A DNA stretch of 16,392 bases from Caulobacteraceae bacterium. Lineage in GTDB: Bacteria > Pseudomonadota > Alphaproteobacteria > Caulobacterales > Caulobacteraceae. Of the stretch, positions 1-9,640 are shown in pieces. A program made the position numbers and the translations under genes. Each line of letters opens with the position of its first letter. Positions within the stretch are counted from its first letter, which is position 1. The notes beneath the pieces were generated by a model. That model did not search any database. It was not told the DNA's origin and saw nothing but the letters and a program-made list of their open reading frames with translations. The DNA lies in NCBI GenBank assembly GCA_020852035.1, contig JADZBR010000386.1, positions 1 through 16,392 on the forward strand, given 5' to 3'.

Positions 1-1
1 G

Positions 2-1597
2 TTCATCATCGGCCTGGAGATGCGGCCCCGGCGCCTGTGGTCGATGAAGAAGGACATCTTCGGCCTCGGCGCGGCCCAGGTCGACGGCTGCGGCGCCCTG
101 CTCACCCTGGCCGGGGCGGCGGTGGGCATCCCGCCGGCGGTGGCCTTCGTCGGGGCGATGGGCTTCGTGCTCTCCTCCACCGCGGTGATCGTCCAGACCC
201 TGGAGGAGGAGGGCGAGATCGCCACGCCGGCCGGCCAGCGGGCGGTGGCCATCCTCCTGATGGAGGACCTGATGATCGTGCCGCTGCTGGCGCTGGTGGC
301 GCTGCTGGCGCCGGCGCAGAGCGGCGAGTCGCCCGTGCAGGGCGTGCTGATCGGCCTCGGCGCCCTGGTCGCCTTCTTCGTCATCGGCCGCTTCGCCCTG
401 AACCCGATGTTCCGCCTGCTCTCCAGAGCCCGGGCGCGCGAGGTGATGACGGCGGCGGCGCTGGCGGTGGTGCTGGGCGCGGCGCTGTTCATGCAACTGG
501 GCGGGCTGTCGATGGCGATGGGGGCCTTCCTGGCCGGGGTGCTGCTCTCCGAATCGTCCTACCGCCATCAGCTGGAGGCGGACATCGAGCCCTTCCGCGG
601 CATCCTGCTCGGCCTTTTCTTCATCGCCGTCGGCATGTCGCTGGACCTCGCGGTGGTGCTGAACGAGTGGCGGGTGCTGGGCCTGATCCTGCTTGGCCTG
701 ATGGCGCTCAAGGCGCTGGGCATCTACATCGTCGCACGGCTCTTCAAGGCTCGCCCGCGCGAGGCCGTGCAGCGCGCCGCCCTCTTCGCCCAGGGGGGAG
801 AATTCGCCTTCGTGCTCTATTCGGCCGCGATAATCGCCGGCGTGATCGACGCGCGCGAGAACGCCGTCGCCACCGCCGCGGTGATCCTTTCGATGGTGCT
901 GACGCCGCTGGTGCTGATCGCCACCCGCCGCCTGCTGCCGGTCATCCAGATCGACACCGACGGCGTCGAAGAGCCGGACGGCCTGCAAGGGAGCGTGCTG
1001 GTGATCGGCTTCGGCCGCTTCGGCCAGGTGGCCAGCCAGTCGCTGCTGGCGCGGGGCGTCGACGTCAGCCTCATCGACCACGACCCGGAGATGATCCGCG
1101 ACGCCGAACCCTTCGGCTTCAAGGTCTACTACGGCGACGGGACGCGGCTCGACATCCTGCGCGCCTCGGGCGCCGAGCGCGCGCGGCTGATCATGGTCTG
1201 CGTCGACAGCCGCGAGACCGCCGGCCGCATCGTCGAGCTGGTGAAGCACGAGTTCCCGCAGGCCCTGCTGATGGTGCGGGCCTTCGACCGCGGCCACGCC
1301 CTCGACCTGGTCAAGGCGGGCGTCGAGGTGCAGCTGCGCGAGACCTTCGAGTCCGCCCTCGCCTTCGGCGGCCTGGCGCTGGAGCAGCTGGGCCTCGATC
1401 CCCACGAGGCGGCCGAGACGGTCGCCGACATCCGCCAGCGCGATTCCGACCGCTTCGACATGGAGATCACCGGCGGCATCTACGCCGGCGTCGGCCTGCT
1501 GCACGGCAATGCGCCGGTGCCCGGGCCGCTGTTCAACCCGCGCCGCGCGCCCAAGCCCGCCGCCGAGCCGGAGCCCGCTCCGGCGAGCGGCGGCTAA
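2..1597 (+). CDS. Kef-type monovalent cation:proton antiporter (CPA2 family) with RCK domain, 5' truncated
   Basis: The gene is open from the left edge (frame starting at base 2), so its true start lies outside the window; 531 codons are visible. The first residues, FIIGLEMRPRRLW, match the end of an early transmembrane helix in KefB/KefC-like proteins. About ten hydrophobic segments follow, with family-typical stretches EPFRGILLGLFFIAVGMSLD and AQGGEFAFVLY. After a short linker comes a Rossmann-type RCK/TrkA-N domain beginning VLVIGFGRFGQ, the nucleotide-binding GxGxxG type, with an acidic strand end IDHDPE and the conserved YGDGTR. Members of this family exchange K+ (or Na+) for H+ across the inner membrane, gated by the cytoplasmic RCK domain. 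The Ala/Pro-rich tail after about base 1520 is probably disordered. KefB and KefC cannot be distinguished by eye, and no ancillary KefF/KefG-like subunit is adjacent. Family assignment is secure; ion specificity is inference. Confidence 0.93.
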   Translation, partial: FIIGLEMRPRRLWSMKKDIFGLGAAQVDGCGALLTLAGAAVGIPPAVAFVGAMGFVLSSTAVIVQTLEEEGEIATPAGQRAVAILLMEDLMIVPLLALVALLAPAQSGESPVQGVLIGLGALVAFFVIGRFALNPMFRLLSRARAREVMTAAALAVVLGAALFMQLGGLSMAMGAFLAGVLLSESSYRHQLEADIEPFRGILLGLFFIAVGMSLDLAVVLNEWRVLGLILLGLMALKALGIYIVARLFKARPREAVQRAALFAQGGEFAFVLYSAAIIAGVIDARENAVATAAVILSMVLTPLVLIATRRLLPVIQIDTDGVEEPDGLQGSVLVIGFGRFGQVASQSLLARGVDVSLIDHDPEMIRDAEPFGFKVYYGDGTRLDILRASGAERARLIMVCVDSRETAGRIVELVKHEFPQALLMVRAFDRGHALDLVKAGVEVQLRETFESALAFGGLALEQLGLDPHEAAETVADIRQRDSDRFDMEITGGIYAGVGLLHGNAPVPGPLFNPRRAPKPAAEPEPAPASGG

Positions 1598-1615
1598 GTG
1601 TTACGCTGATCGACC

Positions 1616-1759
1616 GTGCGCCCCCACGGGCCTGGCTCCGCCAGCCCGAGGGCAGGCTTTCGAGACGCCCGCTTCGCGGGCCCTCAGGATGACTAAATCC
1701 ATCAGGAGCCACCCACCTTGGTCATGGTGAGGAGCGCGCAGCGCGTCTCGAACCACGCA
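1616..1759. repeat. Intergenic palindromic repeat, copy 1
   Basis: This ~144-bp element fills most of the 236-bp gap after the antiporter gene. It recurs at 5334-5475 in the same orientation with high identity. It contains a small hairpin (CTGGC-TCC-GCCAG) followed by two imperfect inverted arms. Arm A (1659-1693) starts TTCGAGACGC and ends CAGGATGAC. Arm B (1721-1752) is close to its reverse complement, ending GCGTCTCGAA. Each arm can fold on its own, for example CCCGC-TTC-GCGGG in arm A. There is no convincing ORF. I read it as a non-coding dispersed repeat of the REP/palindromic type common in Caulobacteraceae intergenic regions; that family comparison is from memory. Confidence 0.8.
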
Positions 1760-1822
1760 ACGCCTATCGGCAGCGAATTCGCGCTCGGCTTCGGAAGCTG
1801 TAAGATCGACAGCGAAATCCCC

Positions 1823-1836
1823 GGAGCTTCCCCTTG
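1823..1836 (+). promoter_or_regulatory. Ribosome binding site deciding a TTG start
   Basis: GGAG at 1823-1826 sits seven bases before TTG at 1834. The reading frame is closed by TAA at 1801-1803, and no ATG or GTG lies between that stop and well inside the conserved domain, so TTG 1834 is the only plausible initiation codon for the oxygenase. Confidence 0.75.
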
Positions 1837-2772
1837 CTCGCCGAGCGCATCGAACCCGTCTCCCTCGCCGATCAGGCCCGCGACGAGGCCGCCTTCGCCC
1901 GGGCCCTCGGCGGCTCCTTCGCCCGCTACGGCTTCGCGGTGGTCGAGGACCACGGCCTGCCGCAGGACCGCATCGAGGCGGCGATCGCCGACGCCAAGAC
2001 CTTCTTCGCCCTGCCCGACGCGGTGAAGCGCCGCTACGTGGTCGGGGTCGGCGGCCAGCGCGGCTATGTGCCCTTCGGCATCGAGACCGCCAAGGGGGCC
2101 AGCGAAGTCGACCTCAAGGAGTTCTGGCACACCGGCCGCGACCTGCCGCCCGGCCACCGCTTCTCCGAGCTGATGCCGCCCAACGTCTGGCCCGCCGAGG
2201 TCCCGCGCTTCCATGAGACCATCGGCTGGTTGTTCGGCGCCCTGGACGAACTCGGCAAGCGGGTGCTGACCTCGATCGCCCTTTACCTGGATCTGCCGAA
2301 GCACTTCTTCGACCCCACGGTGGACGAGGGCAACAGCATCCTGCGGCTGCTGCACTACCCGCCGATCGGGCCGGACGCGCCGGGCGTGCGCGCCGGCGCC
2401 CACGAGGACATCAACGTCATCACCCTGCTGCTCGGCGCCGAGGAGGCGGGGCTGGAGGTGCTGGACCGCGACGGGGCGTGGCTGCCGATCAACGCCCCGC
2501 CCGGCGCGGTGGTCTGCAACATCGGCGACATGCTGCAGCGGCTGACCAATGACGTGCTGCCGTCCACCACCCACCGGGTGGTCAACCCGCCGCCCGAGCG
2601 GCGCGGCGTGGCGCGCTATTCGACGCCCTTCTTCCTGCACTTCAATCCGGACTATCTGATCCGGACCCTGCCCGGCTGCGTCACGTCGCGGGCCCCCGAC
2701 CGCTATCCGCAGCCGATCACCGCCGACGATTTCCTGAAAGAGCGGCTGCGCGAGATCAAGCTCCTCGCCTGA
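1834..2772 (+). CDS. Isopenicillin N synthase-like 2-oxoglutarate/Fe(II)-dependent oxygenase
   Basis: This 312-residue protein is of typical length for the plant/fungal-like IPNS subfamily of non-heme iron dioxygenases. The N-terminal DIOX_N part covers roughly residues 5-115 (ALGGSFARYGFAVVEDHGLP). The catalytic double-stranded beta-helix covers about 165-275. The iron triad is visible as H190-x-D192 (AGAHEDINVITLL) and H247 (STTHRVVNPP). R261-x-S263 (ARYSTPFFLHF) is the usual 2-oxoglutarate carboxylate clamp. Such enzymes couple 2-oxoglutarate decarboxylation to hydroxylation, desaturation or ring closure of a small substrate in the cytoplasm. Bacterial homologues are often annotated as IPNS-like with unknown substrate, and no antibiotic-biosynthesis neighbour supports true IPNS activity here. 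The start is TTG with a good Shine-Dalgarno. The sensor kinase follows after 68 bp on the same strand. Substrate unknown. Confidence 0.93.
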   Translation: MLAERIEPVSLADQARDEAAFARALGGSFARYGFAVVEDHGLPQDRIEAAIADAKTFFALPDAVKRRYVVGVGGQRGYVPFGIETAKGASEVDLKEFWHTGRDLPPGHRFSELMPPNVWPAEVPRFHETIGWLFGALDELGKRVLTSIALYLDLPKHFFDPTVDEGNSILRLLHYPPIGPDAPGVRAGAHEDINVITLLLGAEEAGLEVLDRDGAWLPINAPPGAVVCNIGDMLQRLTNDVLPSTTHRVVNPPPERRGVARYSTPFFLHFNPDYLIRTLPGCVTSRAPDRYPQPITADDFLKERLREIKLLA

Positions 2773-2840
2773 CGCCGCGTCGCAGGCACTTATCGTTAAA
2801 AAATTCCCGGTATTCCAAAGGATCGGCACCGGGAGGCGGC

Positions 2841-5300
<2,460 letters not shown>

Positions 5301-5333
5301 CCTCCGAGCCCTGGGCCGCCGGTCGCGCCGGCT

Positions 5334-5475
5334 GTGCGTCCCCACGGGTCTGGCTCCGCCAACCCGAGGGCAGGCTTTCGAGACGCCCGCTTCGCAGGCT
5401 CCTCAGGATGACTAACCTTGGAGTGCTGCAGAGTTCGTCATGGTGACGAGCGCGCAGCGCGTCTCGAACCGCGCA
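5334..5475. repeat. Intergenic palindromic repeat, copy 2
   Basis: This is the second copy of the element at 1616-1759, in the same orientation. It lies between the convergent kinase and vWA-protein genes. Arm A is at about 5377-5412 and arm B at 5437-5468, again with TTCGAGACGC facing GCGTCTCGAA. The copies are closest in the first ~80 bases and in arm B; the linker between the arms differs in sequence. This copy could also act as a bidirectional transcription barrier between the two convergent genes (inference). Confidence 0.8.
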
Positions 5476-5501
5476 GGGCCGATCCGCGCGCAGGCCCCGG
5501 G

Positions 5502-5525
5502 GCAAAGAAACGCCGCCGCGGCGGG
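5502..5525 (-). terminator. Possible terminator downstream of the vWA-protein gene
   Basis: On the minus strand, about 50-70 bases past the stop codon at 5575, a GC palindrome CCGCCGCGGCGG is followed by CGTTTCTTT. The possible stem is short because the palindrome must open a loop, so this is a weak intrinsic-terminator candidate only. The rest of the 5476-5574 gap shows nothing recognisable. Confidence 0.3.
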
Positions 5526-5574
5526 GCCGCGACGGCGAGGGAGGAAAGCTGCCAGGCCAGGCGGCGCGCGCCGC

Positions 5575-7449
5575 CTACTTCGAGAGCCTGAGGTTCTCGA
5601 TTTCGGAGCCGATGGCCGAGAAGGCTTCGCTGAGCGCGGTGCCGCCGTTCGGCAGGTAGACATGCGCGGCGTCGGTGGCGCAGCCGTTGACCACGTCGAT
5701 CGCGGGCTGGTTGCCGGCGATGTTGAAGCCCACCGAGTAGACGATGATCCCCTTGGCCTTCATCGCGCTGCACAGCGCCAGGGTCTGGTCGGAAGACGAC
5801 CCGTTGGTGGCGTCGCAGTTGATGTGGTCGCTGTTCGACCCCGAGCCGCTGGTGGAATCCTTGGCGATCACGCCCTTGCAATAGGCGGTGTTGTTCGCCC
5901 CGTCGGTCATCCAGACCACGACCTTCAGCGTGTTGGGCGCGCTGTAGGCGGCCGGGCGGCTGGAGGCGTTGGTCCACAGGTCGCCGAAGTTCGGCGAGAT
6001 CATGTACCAGCCCCAGGCCACCCCGGTGTGGCCGGCGGTCGAGCCCTCGTCCTTCAGCGCGGTGATCTGCGCCTTCAGGGAGGTCTTGTCCGAGGACAGC
6101 GGATAGATGGTGTTCGCAAGGCAGGGGTTGCCCGACGCCGGATAGTTCAGGCTGACCGGATAGTTGTCGGTATAGGGCGAGCCGCCCGTGCGCTCGGAGA
6201 CGCAGGTGCTGACCCGGTGAACGCGCCAGTTGTTGGACGTGTTCTGGAACCGATAGTACTCGCACCCGTATTTCGTGCACCAGGCGTTGCCGCTGTTGGA
6301 GCTCGAAGAGGACAGGTCGGGTCCCTTCACGCCGTTCAGGCGGATGCGCCGGTCGGTCAGCTTGGTGACTTCAAGCGCCTTGTTGTTCAGCGCGCCCTTG
6401 ACGCTGCTGCTGCTGCTGACGTCGGTGAAATAGACATAGTCGTTGGTCGCGAAGCCGTGGTTGGCGTTGGTGAACACCACCACGTCGCAGTTGATCGCGT
6501 AGCAACGGCGGACCTTCCCGTCCTCGCCGTCCTCGTTGTAGCTCTTGGTGCTGACGTAGTCGCCGCTGTGGGTCTTGATCTTGAACCGGTTGGTTTCGGC
6601 GTCCGAGACCACATAGGTGCGGTTGTTCAGCCCGGACATGTGGTCCACGCTGGTCAGGTAGACGATGTCGCCGTTGGAATAGCCGTGGTTGCTCACCGAC
6701 ACCACGGCCTGGCTGGACTCGGTGACCTTGGTGACGGTCTTTTCCTCGCCGTTGTACCAGGCGATGTCGCTGATCGCGCTGGCGGCCGGGATCGCGCCGC
6801 GCACGTCGTCGGCGTACTCGCCGGCGTTCACGGCCATCGAGTAGGGCACGATCGCCACCTTGGAATAGAACGGCGTCTGCTGCTCCTTGACGACGATGTC
6901 GACCAGGTCGCCCGCCGCCTTGCGCAGGTCGATGATCGGCTGGCCGGCCATCGAGCCGGTGGTGTCGAGCACCAGCGCCACCTCCACGTTCTTGGAGTTG
7001 CGCATGACCTCGGTGTTGGCCTTCACCGTCAGGTTCTTGTCGGTCCAGAGGTTGGAGACCACCGCCGGCATGGTCATCTCGGCCCGGGCGATGACCTTGA
7101 TCCCGTCGAGCTCGAAACTGGCGCTGACCAGTTGGGCGCCGTTCATCAGCTGAAGGTTGGCGGCCAGCGCCTTCTCGCCCTCGGCCTGCAGTTCGGCGTT
7201 GGTGTCAGCGCTGGAGCGCGCGGCGTAGAGCGCGGCGGCGTCCAGCGAGTCCTGAAGGTTGTATTTCTGGGTGTTGATGCGGTTCAGGTCGAGCAGGCCG
7301 AACGCCAGAACGGACATCGGCACGACCAGGAACGCGAACTGGATCGCGATCGCCCCGCGCCGGTCGTCCGCCCATCGGCGAAGGCCCCGCGCGACGCGCT
7401 CAAGCCCGTTGCGGAAGCGTCCCGCGCTTCCGAGGAATTTCGTCTGCAT
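5575..7449 (-). CDS. TadG-like vWA-domain protein with two FCCH-like inserts
   Basis: The protein has 624 residues. A basic N-terminus (RRWADDRRG) precedes one hydrophobic segment at about 34-55, then an N-terminal region typical of Tad pilus-associated TadE/TadG-like proteins (QKYNLQDSLDAAALYAA, about 61-77). The vWA domain begins at about 156 (VALVLDTTGSM). Its metal-ion (MIDAS) motif is seen as D162-T-T-G-S, and later elements as the T/G-rich loop near 472-480 and MTDGANN at 514-520. Inserted in the vWA domain are two related stretches: 247-293 (SNHGYSNGDIVYLTSV, LNNRTYVV, NRFKIK) and 321-373 (NANHGFATNDYVYFTDV, LNNKALEV, RRIRLNGV). They match the HG-x(4)-GD-x-V...LN pattern of bacterial E1_FCCH-like modules. 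The C-terminal two-thirds are cysteine-rich, which fits an extracytoplasmic location with disulfides. Tad pilus membership is inferred: no other tad genes are in view. The start has only a weak Shine-Dalgarno. Confidence 0.88.
   Translation of the reverse strand: MQTKFLGSAGRFRNGLERVARGLRRWADDRRGAIAIQFAFLVVPMSVLAFGLLDLNRINTQKYNLQDSLDAAALYAARSSADTNAELQAEGEKALAANLQLMNGAQLVSASFELDGIKVIARAEMTMPAVVSNLWTDKNLTVKANTEVMRNSKNVEVALVLDTTGSMAGQPIIDLRKAAGDLVDIVVKEQQTPFYSKVAIVPYSMAVNAGEYADDVRGAIPAASAISDIAWYNGEEKTVTKVTESSQAVVSVSNHGYSNGDIVYLTSVDHMSGLNNRTYVVSDAETNRFKIKTHSGDYVSTKSYNEDGEDGKVRRCYAINCDVVVFTNANHGFATNDYVYFTDVSSSSSVKGALNNKALEVTKLTDRRIRLNGVKGPDLSSSSSNSGNAWCTKYGCEYYRFQNTSNNWRVHRVSTCVSERTGGSPYTDNYPVSLNYPASGNPCLANTIYPLSSDKTSLKAQITALKDEGSTAGHTGVAWGWYMISPNFGDLWTNASSRPAAYSAPNTLKVVVWMTDGANNTAYCKGVIAKDSTSGSGSNSDHINCDATNGSSSDQTLALCSAMKAKGIIVYSVGFNIAGNQPAIDVVNGCATDAAHVYLPNGGTALSEAFSAIGSEIENLRLSK
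6400..6417 (-). repeat. Short AGC trinucleotide tract (poly-Ser)
   Basis: Five consecutive AGC codons on the minus strand encode SSSSS (residues 345-349) inside the second FCCH-like module. The tract is in frame, so slippage would add or remove serines without breaking the gene. A second serine run (residues 380-384) lies just beyond the module. Confidence 0.6.
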
Positions 7450-7502
7450 GCCCCAGCATCCCGTGTGTCGGAATCCCAGCCCGACACGAGAGGATCGCCG
7501 GT

Positions 7503-7538
7503 CGCGGTAAACGAAATCGCCTCAGAGCGCGGTAAACG
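7503..7538. promoter_or_regulatory. Pair of 11-bp direct repeats upstream of the vWA gene
   Basis: CGCGGTAAACG occurs exactly at 7503-7513 and again at 7528-7538, a 25-bp period, in the 122-bp gap between the vWA-protein start and the end of the M2 peptidase gene. Read on the gene's strand it is CGTTTACCGCG twice, 54 to 90 bases before the start codon, a position suited to an activator or repressor site. The binding protein is unknown. Confidence 0.35.
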
Positions 7539-7571
7539 CGGCGAAAACCATTATTTCGTCAGCGACTTAGC

Positions 7572-9380
7572 TCACCAGCCGCACTGCTGGCCCTTGTTCT
7601 GGCGGGTGAGCCAGGCGTCCAGCGGGCGGAAGTAGTCGGCCACCGCGCTGGCGTCGGTGCGCCGCTCGCCGGTGAAGGCTTCCAGCGCTTCCGGCCAGGG
7701 CCTGGACTGGCCCATCGCCATCATGGCGTTGAACTTTTCGCCCATCGCCTTCTGGCCATAGACCGAGCAGCGGTGCAGCGGCCCCTTCCAGCCGATCTGC
7801 CGGCAGGCGGCCCGGTGGAACTGGAACTGGTAGATGCGGGCCATGAAGTAGCGCTCGTAGGAGACGCTGGCGGCCACGTGGTACTTCGCGCCCGCGTCGA
7901 AGGCGTCGGCCGGCCGCGGACCCGGCGGCATCAGGCCCTGATACTTCAGGCGCAGCGCCCACCAGTCCTTGTTGTACGCCTCGGGCGTGGTCTGGCCGTT
8001 GAAGACGTCCCAGCGGAACTTGTCGACCATCAGGCCGAACGGCAGGAAGGCGATCTTGTCGAGCGCCATGTCGAGCAGGAAGGGGATGTCCTCGTCCTCG
8101 CCCGGAACCTTGTCCAGCAGGCCGATCTGGTTGAGGTAGGTCGGCGTCTCGGCCGAGAGCCCGGCGAAGTCGCCGATCGCCTCGTGGAAGCCGCCGTTGG
8201 CCGAGCCTCTGAAGAGGTAGGGCTGATCCTTGTAGGCCCGCTGGTAGATGTTGTGGCCCATCTCGTGGTGGATCACCTGGAAGTCCTCGGCGGTGACCTT
8301 CATGCACATCTTCACGCGCAGGTCGTCCTTGCCGTCGATGTCCCAGGCCGAGGCGTGGCAGACCACCTCGCGATCGCGCGGACGGGTGATCATCGACTGG
8401 GTGTAATAGGTGTCCGGCATCGGCGCGAAGCCGAGAGACTGGTAGAAGCCGTCGGCCGTCCGGGTCATCCTGATCGGGTCGTAGCCCTTGGCGACCAGCA
8501 GCTGTTGCAGGTCGTAGCTGCGCGGCTTGACCCCCGTGGGTTCGACGACGTCGTAGATGTTGCCCCACTCCTGGGCCCACATATTGCCCAGGAGGTCGGC
8601 GCGGATCGGCCCGGTCTTCGGCTGCACGGCGTCGCCGTACTTCTCGTTCAGCTTGCCGCGCACATAGCAGTGCAGGTTCTTGTAGAACGGCTCGACCTGC
8701 TTCCACAGCCGGTCGACCTCCGCCTCAAACTCGGCCGGCGACATGTCGTAGTTGGAGCGCCAGAGCGCGCCGACGTCGGCGTAGCCCAGGCCCTTCGCCC
8801 CTTCGTTGGAGAGCGCCACCAGCCTGGCGTAGTCGCCGCGCATCTGCGGCGACACCGTGTGCCAGCCTTCCCAGGCCGCCTTCAGGTCGGCGGGGTCGCG
8901 CGAGGTTCGCAGCACGTCCTCGGCGTCGTTGAGGGTGATCGGCTTGCCCTTGAAGTCGAACTTGTAGGTCGAGTAGGTCGCGTTCAGCTTGCCCGAGAGC
9001 TCGGAGAGCTCCGCCGCGGCGCCCGGGCGGTCGGGCGCCGGCAGGGTGAGGAACTGCTTAAGGAGCATCAGCTTGCGCCGGGTCACCGGGTCGACGGCGA
9101 CGCCGTCGTAGTGGGCGGCCTCCATCGCGTATTTCGTCGCCAGCTCGGTCTGCTCGCCCTGCGCCTTGGCGTCGAGCCAGAGGGTCTCGGGGATGATGTA
9201 GGTGGCGCGCACCCAGGCGGTGCGGGTGGTGTAGCCGTCGATGGCGGCGAGATCGGCCTCGGCCTTCTCCACGAACGCCTTGGCCTCGGCGGCGGTGGGT
9301 CCAGCGTGCGCGGCGGCGAGCCCCGGCGCGGCGAGCGCGAGCGCCCCGGCGGCGCAGGCCGCCAGCAGTTTCAGATTCAT
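7572..9380 (-). CDS. Secreted M2-family (ACE-like) zinc peptidyl-dipeptidase
   Basis: I place the start at ATG 9380, giving 602 residues that begin with a clean signal peptide (MNLKLLAACAAGALALAAPG, cleavage near AAAHA). The frame stays open upstream to 9536, but that extension has no signal character and runs into intergenic repeat sequence. The zinc site HEMGH is at 372-376 (HHEMGHNIYQ), and the third ligand is E400 in GFHEAIGD, with the spacing usual for M2 peptidases. Other ACE-like stretches are LLGNMWAQEWGNIYDVV and the C-terminal HVAASVSYERYFMARIYQFQFH. The length equals a single-domain ACE. Family members remove C-terminal dipeptides from oligopeptides, here in the periplasm or outside the cell. 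The gene is separated from both neighbours by non-coding gaps and appears monocistronic. Family assignment is very secure; natural substrate is unknown. Confidence 0.96.
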   Translation of the reverse strand: MNLKLLAACAAGALALAAPGLAAAHAGPTAAEAKAFVEKAEADLAAIDGYTTRTAWVRATYIIPETLWLDAKAQGEQTELATKYAMEAAHYDGVAVDPVTRRKLMLLKQFLTLPAPDRPGAAAELSELSGKLNATYSTYKFDFKGKPITLNDAEDVLRTSRDPADLKAAWEGWHTVSPQMRGDYARLVALSNEGAKGLGYADVGALWRSNYDMSPAEFEAEVDRLWKQVEPFYKNLHCYVRGKLNEKYGDAVQPKTGPIRADLLGNMWAQEWGNIYDVVEPTGVKPRSYDLQQLLVAKGYDPIRMTRTADGFYQSLGFAPMPDTYYTQSMITRPRDREVVCHASAWDIDGKDDLRVKMCMKVTAEDFQVIHHEMGHNIYQRAYKDQPYLFRGSANGGFHEAIGDFAGLSAETPTYLNQIGLLDKVPGEDEDIPFLLDMALDKIAFLPFGLMVDKFRWDVFNGQTTPEAYNKDWWALRLKYQGLMPPGPRPADAFDAGAKYHVAASVSYERYFMARIYQFQFHRAACRQIGWKGPLHRCSVYGQKAMGEKFNAMMAMGQSRPWPEALEAFTGERRTDASAVADYFRPLDAWLTRQNKGQQCGW

Positions 9381-9499
9381 CTTGAACACAGCCCTTTTGG
9401 TCCTGGATCGGCCGCTTCGGCCGGATTGGCCGCATGGGAACGCGCCCGGCGCGAGAGCGTCAAGGGTGACCCCTCCGTGCGAGATCACTTCCCTCTTCC

Positions 9500-9602
9500 C
9501 GTCACCCGCGGACTTGTTCCGCGGGCCCATGATCACCGCATCGCCGAGCTTGCGCCTGAAGCGCGGCGTTCATGGGTCGCCGGAACAAGTCCGGCGATGA
9601 CG
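9500..9602. repeat. Composite inverted repeat between ribB and the M2 peptidase gene
   Basis: Left arm 9500-9531 and right arm 9571-9602 are 32 bases each and are near reverse complements: both read CGTCA...GGACTTGTTCC...CCATG when oriented alike. Each arm contains its own hairpin. The left is CCCGCGGA-CTTGT-TCCGCGGG. The right is CGCCGGA-ACAAG-TCCGGCG. It lies just downstream of the ribB stop (9641) on the minus strand and could stabilise or end that transcript. The remaining bases of the 260-bp gap (9381-9499 and 9603-9640) show no gene. Confidence 0.8.
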
Positions 9603-9640
9603 AAGTGGAGCATGGTGACGGAGGGGCGAGAGCGGCCGCG

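Noticed and set aside
1834..2772. True isopenicillin N synthase and a beta-lactam cluster
   Set aside because: The fold and iron motifs fit the family, but no ACV synthetase or other beta-lactam gene is adjacent; only the broad family is supported.
2767..2787. Hairpin GCCTG...CAGGC after the oxygenase stop as a terminator
   Set aside because: The stem is short with a bulge and no T-run follows (A-rich instead), and the kinase gene starts only 68 bp after the oxygenase stop.
2808..2830. CtrA-like site in TTAAAAAATT before the kinase gene
   Set aside because: The TTAA-N7-TTAA spacing of the CtrA consensus is not met.
5440..7635. 731-residue plus-strand open frame opposite the vWA-protein gene
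   Set aside because: The protein is Val/Gly/His/Arg-rich with no recognisable motif, and it runs through a repeat and into the neighbouring gene. The minus strand encodes a coherent vWA protein.
9381..9536. N-terminal extension of the M2 peptidase to 9536
   Set aside because: The extension lacks conserved sequence, overlaps the left arm of an intergenic repeat, and would bury a well-formed signal peptide at residue 53.
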